From assembly GCA_014377915.1 (NCBI GenBank), contig JACMOT010000595.1:1-24546 (forward strand): DNA of 24,546 bases. The letters run 5' to 3'. A program made the position numbers and the translations under genes. Below the pieces are notes generated by a model, which had not been told where the DNA came from, ran no database searches, and saw only the letters and a program-made list of their open reading frames with translations. This document shows, in pieces, positions 15,809-23,361 of this stretch; within the stretch, counting starts at the first letter, position 1, and each line of letters starts with the position of its first letter. Origin of the DNA: Tardiphaga sp. GTDB taxonomy: Bacteria; Pseudomonadota; Alphaproteobacteria; Rhizobiales; Xanthobacteraceae.

Positions 15809-16366
15809 TTGAACGCACATGTCTCGCAAGGCGGTTGGCCGGTTCTGGTCCTCAACGCGGACTTCCGGCCGCTGAGTTATTATCCGCTGTCTCTCTGGTC
15901 GTGGCAGGACGCGATCAAGGCGGTGTTCCTCGATCGCGTCAACATCGTCGAGCACTATGACCACGCGGTGCACAGCCCGTCGTTCGAAATCCAGCTGCCC
16001 AGCGTGGTGTCGCTGAAGTCCTTCGTCAAGCCGACGACGCACCCGGCGTTCACCCGCTTCAACGTGTTCTTGCGCGACCGCTTCTCGTGCCAATATTGCG
16101 GCGCCCATGACGACCTGACCTTCGACCACATCATCCCGCGTTCGAAGGGCGGCCAGACCACCTGGGAAAACGTCGTCGCGGCCTGCTCGCCGTGCAATTT
16201 GCGCAAGGGCAACATGACGACGCAGCAAGCCAAGATGTTTCCGCGCCAGACCGCCTTCGCGCCCACCGTGCACCAGTTGCACCGCAACGGCCGGCTGTTC
16301 CCGCCGAACTATCTGCATGGCAGCTGGCTGGACTATCTCTATTGGGATACGGAGCTCGATCCGTAG
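15809..16366 (+). CDS. HNH endonuclease
   Basis: 185 residues. The HNH module has zinc knuckles CQYC (C94, C97) and CSPC (C126, C129) around the catalytic core TFDHIIPRSKGG (D106, H107), with N121 and N130 completing the motif. The N-terminal WPVLVLNADFRPLSYYPLSLWSWQDA is shared by a widespread, chromosomal bacterial HNH group not tied to restriction or homing; its cellular role is unclear. The start is TTG at 15809, with AGGAG 6 bases upstream and no nearby in-frame ATG. The DUF29 gene follows 9 bp after its stop. Confidence 0.92.
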   Translation: MNAHVSQGGWPVLVLNADFRPLSYYPLSLWSWQDAIKAVFLDRVNIVEHYDHAVHSPSFEIQLPSVVSLKSFVKPTTHPAFTRFNVFLRDRFSCQYCGAHDDLTFDHIIPRSKGGQTTWENVVAACSPCNLRKGNMTTQQAKMFPRQTAFAPTVHQLHRNGRLFPPNYLHGSWLDYLYWDTELDP

Positions 16367-16375
16367 GAGAGCATC

Positions 16376-16900
16376 GTGAAAACGCTTCCCGAGCACACGA
16401 CGGCAACAGCCCACCAGCACGATACCGACTTCTACACCTGGACGCAGGAACAGGCTGCTCTGCTGCGGCGGGTGCCGCGCGGCGCCTTCGCGCTTGATAT
16501 CGACAATCTCGCTGAAGAGATCGAAGACATCGGCCGCGGCGAAATTCGTGAGGTTTCCAGCCCGCCGCGGCAGGTCTTGATGCATCTCTTGAAGCTGGCG
16601 ATTCTGCCTGACAGTCCATCACGCCAGCATTGGATAAACGAAGTCGTCACCTTTCAGGCCGATGCTGTTCTGGCTTTCACACCCGGAATGAGACAGCGCA
16701 TCGAACTCGACCGGGTCTGGAAGGCCGCGCAGAACGGCACAACCAACGTTCTGAAGAGCACAGGATTGCAAGTGCCGGCATGGCCGACTGCCTGCCCTCT
16801 GGGGTTGGACGAAATCCTGGTGACGGAATTCGATCTGGGTCGAATGCTGGAGCGTGTGAAAAGCGCTCTGCACGCGACGGCAGCCAATCGCCCGCAATAG
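16376..16900 (+). CDS. DUF29 family protein
   Basis: 174 residues. The N-terminus has the DUF29 pattern DTDFYTWTQEQAALLRR followed by the acidic NLAEEIEDIGRGEI, then RQVLMHLLKLAILPD. Mostly helical, no signal peptide. DUF29 proteins are abundant in cyanobacteria and some proteobacteria, and no function is agreed. The start is GTG at 16376 with GGAG 6 bases upstream, 9 bp after the HNH stop, so the two are probably co-transcribed. The C-terminal half after about residue 70 diverges from the DUF29 proteins I know. Confidence 0.8.
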   Translation: MKTLPEHTTATAHQHDTDFYTWTQEQAALLRRVPRGAFALDIDNLAEEIEDIGRGEIREVSSPPRQVLMHLLKLAILPDSPSRQHWINEVVTFQADAVLAFTPGMRQRIELDRVWKAAQNGTTNVLKSTGLQVPAWPTACPLGLDEILVTEFDLGRMLERVKSALHATAANRPQ

Positions 16901-16990
16901 ATCGCTCCGCGCCAGCAGGCTGGAATTATTGCAGCATCATGCACATATTCAGGCTTCAACGCCGACGCCCAGCCAACAGGAGCCCCCTGC

Positions 16991-17962
16991 ATGCCCTCAT
17001 TGACCGAATGGAAGGTGCCCGCCTCCGTCCAGCCGCGCGCGGAGGATTTTGCGTTCGACCTCGAAAAGACGCTGGAGGCGGTGGTCGGGCTGCATTGTAT
17101 CATCCCGGAAGACGCCTTTACGGCGCAGACATTAGGCACCGAACGCGCCGGCAATGGCGTGCTGATCGGCGATCGGCTGGTGCTGACCATCGGCTATTTG
17201 ATCACCGAGGCGGAGACCATCTGGCTGCATCTCGGCGACGGCCGCGTGGTGCCCGGTCATGCGCTCGGCGTCGATCAGGAGACCGGCTTCGGGCTGGTGC
17301 AGGCGCTGGGCGATGTCGACTTCGCACCGCTGTCGCTCGGCGAATCCAGCAAGGTCGAGATCGGCGATCGTATCGTGGTCGGCGGCGTCGGCGGCCGTAC
17401 CCGCTCGGTGGCCGGCAAGATCGCCGCCACCCAGGAATTCTCCGGCTACTGGGAATATCTGCTCGATGAGGCGATCTTCACGCATCCGGCGCATCCCAAC
17501 TGGGGTGGCACGGCGCTGATCAATGCCAGGGGAGAATTGATCGGAATCGGCTCGCTGCAGATCGAACGCGAGCATGGCGGCAAGAGCGAGCATCTCAACA
17601 TGGTGGTGCCGATCGATCTGTTGAAGCCGATCCTCGATGACCTCAAGAAATTCGGCAAGGTCAACAGACCGGCCCGGCCCTGGCTCGGGCTTTACGCCGC
17701 CGAGGTCGAGGACAAGGTTGTCGTGGTGGGTCTTGCCGCCAAGGGCCCGGCGGCGCGCGCCGAACTCAAGACCGGCGATGTCATCCTGGCGGTCAATGGC
17801 GAGGACGTCTCTGACGCCGCCGAGTTCTATCGCGCCTTGTGGGCCTTGGGTCCGGCTGGCGTCGATGTCCCGCTGACACTGTATCGCGGCGGCGACACCT
17901 TTGATGTCGAGCTGGTTTCGACCGACCGGGCCCGGCTGCTGAAGGCGCCACGCCTGCATTGA
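16991..17962 (+). CDS. HtrA/trypsin-like pseudoprotease with PDZ domain
   Basis: 323 residues: a chymotrypsin-fold region (about 25-215) and one PDZ domain (about 228-312; WLGLYAAEVEDKVVVVGLAA, then TGDVILAVNGEDV). Alignment by eye to HtrA puts Tyr69 (VLTIGYLI) at the catalytic His, Gly99 (QETGFGLV) at the Asp, and Trp171 (HPNWGGTAL) at the Ser of GNSGG. All three catalytic residues thus seem lost while the surrounding framework is kept, so it is probably a binding or scaffold protein. No signal peptide or membrane anchor is visible, unlike DegP/DegS. AGGAG precedes ATG 16991. Confidence 0.87.
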   Translation: MPSLTEWKVPASVQPRAEDFAFDLEKTLEAVVGLHCIIPEDAFTAQTLGTERAGNGVLIGDRLVLTIGYLITEAETIWLHLGDGRVVPGHALGVDQETGFGLVQALGDVDFAPLSLGESSKVEIGDRIVVGGVGGRTRSVAGKIAATQEFSGYWEYLLDEAIFTHPAHPNWGGTALINARGELIGIGSLQIEREHGGKSEHLNMVVPIDLLKPILDDLKKFGKVNRPARPWLGLYAAEVEDKVVVVGLAAKGPAARAELKTGDVILAVNGEDVSDAAEFYRALWALGPAGVDVPLTLYRGGDTFDVELVSTDRARLLKAPRLH

Positions 17963-18210
17963 TGGCGACCCATCGACAGCCGCTGCGATAGCACGACTAC
18001 TGTTCGGTAGCCGACAATTCAACAGGCGACTGATTGGATACCACCCATCATGGCGTGCGTATGAAATAAATTAAAAAGGGTGGAACTGAAACTTCAGGAG
18101 CCTGTTTGAGTAGCTGAAATGCATCCTGCGTTTGTTGCAATTTTGAGGCACCCATCTTGCCGCGCACATCCACTGTTGGTCTCTTCAGACGAAGCCTTGT
18201 TCCGAGTAGA
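17963..18210. other. 248-bp intergenic stretch with AT-rich core
   Basis: No gene is seen. An AT-rich segment (18060-18077, ATGAAATAAATTAAAAA) is enclosed by CCACCC (18041-18046) and GGGTGG (18078-18083), which are reverse complements. This could hold the promoter of the zinc-ribbon gene, but no convincing -35/-10 pair was found. Confidence 0.4.
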
Positions 18211-18429
18211 ATGAGTGCGCACGGCAACGACAACATCCGCACCACTCATCTGAAATGCACCAGCTGTAAAACTCAGATCTTCTTCAAGGAAATTGTACAA
18301 TTGGAGGGCTGCGAGGTTCGGTTGTTCGGCTGCCCGCACTGCCAGGCGATCACCTCGCTGCGGATCCAGATCCCTGTCGGGCTCGATCATTCGCCTGACG
18401 GGATCCATGTCAGCGACGGCCATCGCTGA
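18211..18429 (+). CDS. Small zinc-ribbon protein
   Basis: 72 residues from ATG 18211. Two Cys pairs, CTSC (C16, C19) and CPHC (C41, C44), are 21 residues apart, the spacing of a small zinc ribbon; the strands between read IFFKEIVQLEG and VRLFG. No other domain is present. The role is unknown; such proteins bind nucleic acid or protein partners. The frame also opens at a TTG (18157) with GAGG 8 bases upstream, adding 18 Arg/Ser-rich residues, so the start is open. It converges on the copper-type operon across a hairpin. Confidence 0.7.
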   Translation: MSAHGNDNIRTTHLKCTSCKTQIFFKEIVQLEGCEVRLFGCPHCQAITSLRIQIPVGLDHSPDGIHVSDGHR

Positions 18430-18451
18430 GGCCGATCGCAGCGCTAGCACG

Positions 18452-18482
18452 GGATGAGCATTGCTGATGGCAACGCTCATCC
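18452..18482. terminator. Bidirectional terminator-like hairpin
   Basis: GGATGAGC (18452-18459) pairs with GCTCATCC (18475-18482), and TTGC/GCAA continue the stem past one mismatch to a 5-base loop. It sits between the convergent zinc-ribbon gene and the metal operon, where a shared terminator is expected. No T-run follows on either strand. Confidence 0.55.
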
Positions 18483-18494
18483 GGATTACTGCCG

Positions 18495-19439
18495 CTAGTG
18501 CATGTGACCGCCAGCCGGCGCTGTCGCACCGACGGCGTTGACATCCAGTTCGATCTCGACTGTTCCAGCCTTCTCGAACCGCAGCTGCGCCTTGACCTTG
18601 TCACCTTGTTTAAAGGGCTTGGCGAGATCCAGCATCATCAGATGATAGCCGCCCGGTTCAAGCTTGACGGTAGCACCTGGCTTGATCTCAAGGCCGTCGC
18701 CGAGCGGGCGCATTCGCATCACCCCGTCGGTCATGCTCATCTCATGAACCTCGATGCGACCGCTGTCGCCGAAACTGCCGCCGATCAGGCGATCACTTGC
18801 CTTGCCCATGTTCATCACGGTGAGATAGCCACCGGCAACCTTGGCGCCGGGCGGCGTCGCACGCGTCCACGGCGTCGAGATCATCAATTCGCCAGCATGG
18901 ACCATGCCGGCCATCGCCGGCCGCGTCGAGGCCACCAGCCGCAGCATCGGCGCCGGCGACCTCAGCGCGTGCGGATCTTGCCCCGCGACCGCGATCTCCG
19001 CCCAGTTTTCCGAACCGGTCTCGCAGGTCTGCAGCGTCGGCAGATAGAGCGGCGCATCGGCCTTCAAGACCTCCGGCAGATAGCTCGAGAAAACGAACTC
19101 GTCATAGAACGCGTCGTCGAGCTTGCCGCTCCAGGTGATCTCCTGAACACCGTCGGCGGCTTTCATGCCGTGCATGAAATCATACGATTGCGCATAGGCG
19201 CCCTTCTTGGTCTCGATGCTCCAGCCGGGCTTCGGCATCGGCTTCACCGCGATCATGCCCTCCGGGATTTTCACCGTCACCTTGGTGGTGGCAGAGGCCG
19301 CGCAACCATGCGGCACCGCCAGCACGGCGCGGTAGGAACCACCAACGGTGCCGGCGCCGCTCTGCAGGAACACATGGGCGTCGGCCGGCGTCCCCACGGC
19401 GAGTGCCGTCGCCGTTGCAAGCATGGAGAGATTTTTCAT
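18495..19439 (-). CDS. Secreted YcnI (DUF1775)-PCuAC copper-binding fusion
   Basis: 314 residues. A signal peptide (1-21, ending PADA) should leave His22 as the new N-terminus (HVFLQS), the arrangement by which YcnI proteins bind Cu(II). Residues about 22-175 are the DUF1775 domain, with VPHGC and IPEGMIAVKPMPKPGW. Residues about 183-300 are a PCuAC domain with the Cu(I) ligand pattern H232, M243, H266-x-M268 (VHEMSM and YHLMM). The tail ends GGHMH. PCuAC proteins deliver copper to cytochrome oxidase; fused to YcnI it likely holds Cu(I) and Cu(II) in the periplasm. AAGGA precedes ATG 19439; last gene of the operon, 35 bp after the receptor. Confidence 0.92.
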   Translation of the reverse strand: MKNLSMLATATALAVGTPADAHVFLQSGAGTVGGSYRAVLAVPHGCAASATTKVTVKIPEGMIAVKPMPKPGWSIETKKGAYAQSYDFMHGMKAADGVQEITWSGKLDDAFYDEFVFSSYLPEVLKADAPLYLPTLQTCETGSENWAEIAVAGQDPHALRSPAPMLRLVASTRPAMAGMVHAGELMISTPWTRATPPGAKVAGGYLTVMNMGKASDRLIGGSFGDSGRIEVHEMSMTDGVMRMRPLGDGLEIKPGATVKLEPGGYHLMMLDLAKPFKQGDKVKAQLRFEKAGTVEIELDVNAVGATAPAGGHMH

Positions 19440-19474
19440 GGTTGATCCTTTCAGGAGGTCATTGATCATTGGTT

Positions 19475-21667
19475 TCACCACCGCGCCTTGATCCCGGCAT
19501 AGACGGCGCGACCACTGCCGGGTTCGAACAGCGCCGAGGTCGGCGTCGCCCGATCGATGATGCTGGCCGAGGAGATGTAGGCGGTGTTGGCGATATTGCG
19601 CGCCTCGATATAGCCGGAATAGGTGCCGCCATTGTCGACGCCGGCTTTCAAGCCCCAGAGCGCGTAGGGCTCGGTCCTGAGCGTGTTGGCGCTGTCGACG
19701 TAATAGGATTGCGGCACCCATTCGAGGTTGGGACCGATGTAGAAGCCGTTGGCATGCCTGTATAGAAGTTCGGCACGCAGATAATGCCGCGGCGCGCCGG
19801 GCAGGATATTGTTGCCGAATAGCGCATCATGATCGAACCGGAAATCATTCAGCGTATAAGCGAGATTGAGCCACAGCCTGTCGGGCTGCTCGCCTGTCGC
19901 GACCAGGCCCTTGATCAGCGCGACGCCGAGACCCGCCTCGATGCCCTGGTGCACCGTGCGGTCGGCATTGGTAACATTGCAATTGCCGAACGCGCTGTAC
20001 AGACACAGTAGTTCGTCGTTGATCCCAGCGCGGTATCCGGTCAGTTCCCAGGTCAGATCAGGCCGCCGGCCGCGGGTGCCGATCTCATAGGTGGTGGCGC
20101 GCTGCGGGAGGATGCTGGTGAACGGAATCGTGGGAATGCCGACGCCCTGCGAGCTTTCGCCAAAACTCGGCACTTCGGCGCTACGCGAGACATTGGCATA
20201 GGCCTGCCAGGTCGGATCGATATTCCACAGCAGCCCGCCTTTCGGGCTCCACAGGTTGAACGAGGTCGATCCGGACTGGTCGCCATCGCTGAGAAAACGA
20301 TCCCGCCGGCTCCGAGTCGCATAGAGCAATTGCGTGCCGACCACCGCTGCCACCGTCGGCAGAAAGTAGAATGAATTCTCGGCATAGACCGAAATGTTCT
20401 TCGACGAATCAAGTGACGACGACGTCAGCGCCCCCTTCTGACCGCCGACATTGACATACTGTTTGTTGTCGATCTCACCATTGATGACATTCACACCAGC
20501 CACGAACAAATTGCGAAAGCCGCCGATAGTGCGATCGTCGGTCACCTTGGCGAAACCGCCATAGTCGACATATTTGTAGTCGAACCACTGGAAGATCGGG
20601 TGCATCAGATGGCGGTCGACGCCGAAGGCGCCGAAATCGATCGTGGTGTTGTCGAAGCGGATCGTGGTCTTGTTCGCGAGCCGCACGGTATCGATATTGC
20701 GCTGCTGGTCGCCGGTGACATTGGCGGCGAGCGCCTGGGTTGGCGCGTTCAGCGCCGAATCTTTCGTGACCGAACCGGGAATGCGCTGCCGCACCTCATT
20801 GGCGTTGAGATAGAACCGGGTCTCGAAATCCGGCGAGAACTGGTAGCCGACATTGCCGCTGATGCGAGTCGAATGCCCATCGCTGTGATCGCGAAACCCG
20901 TCGGCGGCCTGGGTCGAGGCGGTGATGAAGCCGTCCCACGGGCCGTTGGCACCGCCAGTGCTGGCCTGTAGCCGACGATAACCAAACGCGCCGGCATCGA
21001 GACTGACCGAGTTGGCAAACGGATCGCGGCCGGTCGGCGTGACGAAATTGATCGCGCCACCGAGCGAATTGGCGCCGAACCGCAGCGCATTGCCGCCCTT
21101 GTAGACCTCGACATATTTATAGGCGGTCGGATCGATCTCCTGGAAATCGCCGTAGCCATCCGCGGTATTGATCGGGATGCCGTCCATATAAAGCTGCACG
21201 CCGCGCAGGTGGAAATTGCGCGACAGGCCGGAGCCGCGAATCGACAGCCGGGTGTCGTCGCCCCATTTTGGCTGCGCGATCACGCCGGGCACATAATCCA
21301 GGATGTCCTTGACGGTGTTGCCGACCGTGGAATTTTTCCAGGCGTCGGCGCTGACCAGAGCGACGCCACCCGGCGTCTGCTGAATCTCGCGCAGCGCCTG
21401 CTGCGCGGTCGCCACCGTGAGCGCGCCGGGACCGCCGGGCGCTTGCGCTGGTTGCGGGCTGGCCGCAGACGGACGATTTGAGGCCCGCGACACGAGCTCG
21501 GCGGCGCGCGGCGGGCGGGCAGCGGCGCGGTTTTTCGGCAAAGGGGCATCGACGGTGACGGCGGGCAGCGCACTGTACGGGCCGGCCTGGGCGGCGGCCG
21601 CGCCGGATAGGAACGCAGCAACGGAAGCGAGCAGGACGCCGCGCAGCCGCATGGAGACGGATGACAT
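19475..21667 (-). CDS. TonB-dependent outer-membrane receptor, probably for copper
   Basis: 730 residues. Signal peptide about 1-28 (ends AAQA), TonB box PAVTVDAP (35-42), a Pro/Ala-rich linker, then a plug domain (VKDILDYVPGVIAQ, LSIRGSGLSRNFHLRG, LGGAINFVTPTG) and a 22-strand-type barrel ending in Trp (AGIKARW) as outer-membrane proteins do. There is no N-terminal signalling domain. The substrate cannot be read from sequence; copper is inferred from its operon partners, and the plug also recalls FecA-type iron-citrate receptors. GGTGGA lies 5 bases before ATG 21667. It follows the DUF2946 gene by 55 bp. Confidence 0.93.
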   Translation of the reverse strand: MSSVSMRLRGVLLASVAAFLSGAAAAQAGPYSALPAVTVDAPLPKNRAAARPPRAAELVSRASNRPSAASPQPAQAPGGPGALTVATAQQALREIQQTPGGVALVSADAWKNSTVGNTVKDILDYVPGVIAQPKWGDDTRLSIRGSGLSRNFHLRGVQLYMDGIPINTADGYGDFQEIDPTAYKYVEVYKGGNALRFGANSLGGAINFVTPTGRDPFANSVSLDAGAFGYRRLQASTGGANGPWDGFITASTQAADGFRDHSDGHSTRISGNVGYQFSPDFETRFYLNANEVRQRIPGSVTKDSALNAPTQALAANVTGDQQRNIDTVRLANKTTIRFDNTTIDFGAFGVDRHLMHPIFQWFDYKYVDYGGFAKVTDDRTIGGFRNLFVAGVNVINGEIDNKQYVNVGGQKGALTSSSLDSSKNISVYAENSFYFLPTVAAVVGTQLLYATRSRRDRFLSDGDQSGSTSFNLWSPKGGLLWNIDPTWQAYANVSRSAEVPSFGESSQGVGIPTIPFTSILPQRATTYEIGTRGRRPDLTWELTGYRAGINDELLCLYSAFGNCNVTNADRTVHQGIEAGLGVALIKGLVATGEQPDRLWLNLAYTLNDFRFDHDALFGNNILPGAPRHYLRAELLYRHANGFYIGPNLEWVPQSYYVDSANTLRTEPYALWGLKAGVDNGGTYSGYIEARNIANTAYISSASIIDRATPTSALFEPGSGRAVYAGIKARW

Positions 21668-21722
21668 AGGATTCCACCAGATGAGTTGACGAAAGATTGG
21701 GCGCGCAAAACGCGCGCGGTCG

Positions 21723-22106
21723 TCAGCTCAGTCGCGGGGGGGCACGGGCCTGGTGGCTGGTGTGGGCAGGGTGCGCCACAAACGCGATGTCCGGCGCGAA
21801 AGCCGGAGCAATGGTGACGGCCACCCGTGAAACCAGCCAGGCGACCGGCGACGGCGGCGCACCGGGGGCATGATGGCCGACGCAGACCGGGCAATGCAGC
21901 GCGGGCTTGCCGGTCTGCTTGCCGGCGTCGTCATGGGCGGCGGCAAAGTCCGGATTATTGGCGCAGATCTCGAAGCCCGCCGCCATGGCGGTCGGTGACA
22001 TCGCGGCCAGCAGCATGCTGGACAGCACCACATTCAGCACAAGCGCATAGGCCGCGGCGAGGGATGCCACGGCTCCGAAAAAGCGTTTGCGTGATGAATG
22101 TTTCAA
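21723..22106 (-). CDS. DUF2946-like secreted Cys/His-rich protein
   Basis: 127 residues, first gene of the operon. A hydrophobic N-terminal helix (about 11-36) looks like a signal peptide or anchor, followed by C48 and a metal-binding-like motif HCPVCVGHH (71-79); the C-terminus adds more His (AHPAHTSHQ). DUF2946 proteins have this CPxC centre and sit near metal genes; no activity is established. The start is TTG at 22106: AGGGA lies 8 bases upstream, the next Met lies inside the hydrophobic segment, and the basic MKHSSRKRFF start suits a signal peptide. Confidence 0.8.
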   Translation of the reverse strand: MKHSSRKRFFGAVASLAAAYALVLNVVLSSMLLAAMSPTAMAAGFEICANNPDFAAAHDDAGKQTGKPALHCPVCVGHHAPGAPPSPVAWLVSRVAVTIAPAFAPDIAFVAHPAHTSHQARAPPRLS

Positions 22107-22125
22107 AGGACTGTTCCCTGCCCTT

Positions 22126-22153
22126 TAACTACCACGGCGGCGGAAGCTGTCAA
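22126..22153 (-). promoter_or_regulatory. Candidate promoter of the metal-uptake operon
   Basis: A perfect TTGACA (22153-22148) is followed after 16 bases by TAGTTA (22131-22126), a weak -10. It lies in the 70-bp gap between the CDF stop and the DUF2946 start, so the operon need not depend on the CDF gene. No clear operator palindrome was seen. Confidence 0.45.
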
Positions 22154-22176
22154 AGCCGAGGGTGCCGAAAGCAGGA

Positions 22177-23064
22177 TTACAGCACCACAATCCCGGAATG
22201 CTTGGCCTTGTCATCGGGCTCGACATGGATGGTAATCAGTGCTTCGCCGATCTCCTGCCGGATCGCGACTTCGAGATGGTCACAGATATCGTGCGCCGCG
22301 CTGACCGTGGTGCTGCCGGCGACCACCAGATGGAAATCGATGAAAGTCATGCGGCCGGCGCGGCGGGTACGCAAGTCGTGGGCCTCGATCGCGCCATCGG
22401 ACTGCGTCGAGATGATCTTCTTGATGGTCACGAGGGTCGTCGGTGGGATCGCCTCGTCCATTAACCCGCTGAGCGATTCCTTCATCAGGGCCCAGCCGGC
22501 CCACAGGATGTTAAGCGCCACCAGCGCCGCCAGAATGGGATCGAGAACGGCAATTCCGGATAGCGCCGCCACGCCGACGCCGCCGAGCACGCCGATCGAG
22601 GATACCACGTCGGTGACCAGATGCCGGCCATCCGCCGCCAGCGCCGGTGATTTCAACTGGCGGCCGCGATGGATCAGCGCCCAGGCCCAGCCGGCATTCA
22701 GTACCGTGGCCAATCCGTTAACCGCGAGCCCGAGCCACGGCGCCTCCAGCGGGCGCGGCACCAGATAACTGAACCACGCCTCACGCAGGATTAAAATCGC
22801 GGCCAGCACGATCAACACGCCCTCGAGCACCGCGGAAAAATATTCGGCCTTGTGATGACCGTAGGGATGTTCCTCATCGGCGGGCTTGGCGCTGAGGCTG
22901 ACCGCGAGCAGCGCGACGATCGCCGTCACCACATTGACGATGCTTTCGATCGCGTCGGACAGCAGCGCCACGCTGCCGGTCAACTGATAGGCGACATATT
23001 TCAGCCCGAGGACAGCGAAGCCCACGACGATGCTGCCTTGCGCCAGACTGCGAACGCTTGTCAT
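22177..23064 (-). CDS. Cation diffusion facilitator family transporter
   Basis: 295 residues from ATG 23064. Six membrane helices then a cytoplasmic C-terminal domain (TLVTIKKIIST to ITIHVEPDDKAK) that dimerises and binds metal. The family moves divalent cations (Zn, Fe, Mn, Co) out of the cytoplasm against protons. TM5 has H148-x3-D152 (RHLVTD), but TM2 reads SDAIESIVN, giving E40-x3-N44 where Zn or Fe/Mn members have H/D or D/D. The HPYGHHKAEYF loop is standard. Metal cannot be assigned. The frame opens further upstream to 23211 but that extension looks non-coding. The metal operon lies 70 bp downstream on the same strand. Confidence 0.92.
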   Translation of the reverse strand: MTSVRSLAQGSIVVGFAVLGLKYVAYQLTGSVALLSDAIESIVNVVTAIVALLAVSLSAKPADEEHPYGHHKAEYFSAVLEGVLIVLAAILILREAWFSYLVPRPLEAPWLGLAVNGLATVLNAGWAWALIHRGRQLKSPALAADGRHLVTDVVSSIGVLGGVGVAALSGIAVLDPILAALVALNILWAGWALMKESLSGLMDEAIPPTTLVTIKKIISTQSDGAIEAHDLRTRRAGRMTFIDFHLVVAGSTTVSAAHDICDHLEVAIRQEIGEALITIHVEPDDKAKHSGIVVL

Positions 23065-23361
23065 TTGAATGCTCGTTGGAGTGACGCGACCGGGCGCGGC
23101 TGTGTCCTCTAATATGCAAGCGACAGTGATGCAAGCCGGATGAATCAGCTGCAACTTCTTCGCATTAAAATCTCGATTACACGCATTGAGACTTGATCCC
23201 GCGGCGCGCAAAGGGCAGGTTCAGCGCATCGTCGGACCCGATTTGATCGGGTGGCTCGTCCGGGCGCCTATCCCCCGGAAATCTCAGCGAGACATGCAGC
23301 ATCTGCTCTCAGGCCGAACGGGCGTCGCCCGTCGCCACGCTGAACGTATCGGTTTCTTGCC
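23065..23361. other. 297-bp divergent intergenic region with repeats
   Basis: No gene is seen. It holds two direct copies of ATGCAAGC (23112-23119 and 23127-23134, 15 bp apart) near the CDF side, a 7-bp inverted repeat ACCCGAT-TTG-ATCGGGT (23236-23252) in the middle, and a near-perfect palindrome ACGGGCG-T-CGCCCGT (23318-23332) 30 bp before the SulP start. No riboswitch class was recognised. The SulP start lacks an obvious ribosome binding site. Confidence 0.5.

Noticed and set aside
17132..18022. 296-codon minus-strand frame
   Set aside because: Antisense to the HtrA-like gene, which has a strong ribosome binding site and clear fold motifs.
19440..19721. Upstream extension of the YcnI-PCuAC frame
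   Set aside because: It overlaps the receptor gene in another frame; ATG 19439 has a ribosome binding site and begins a signal peptide.
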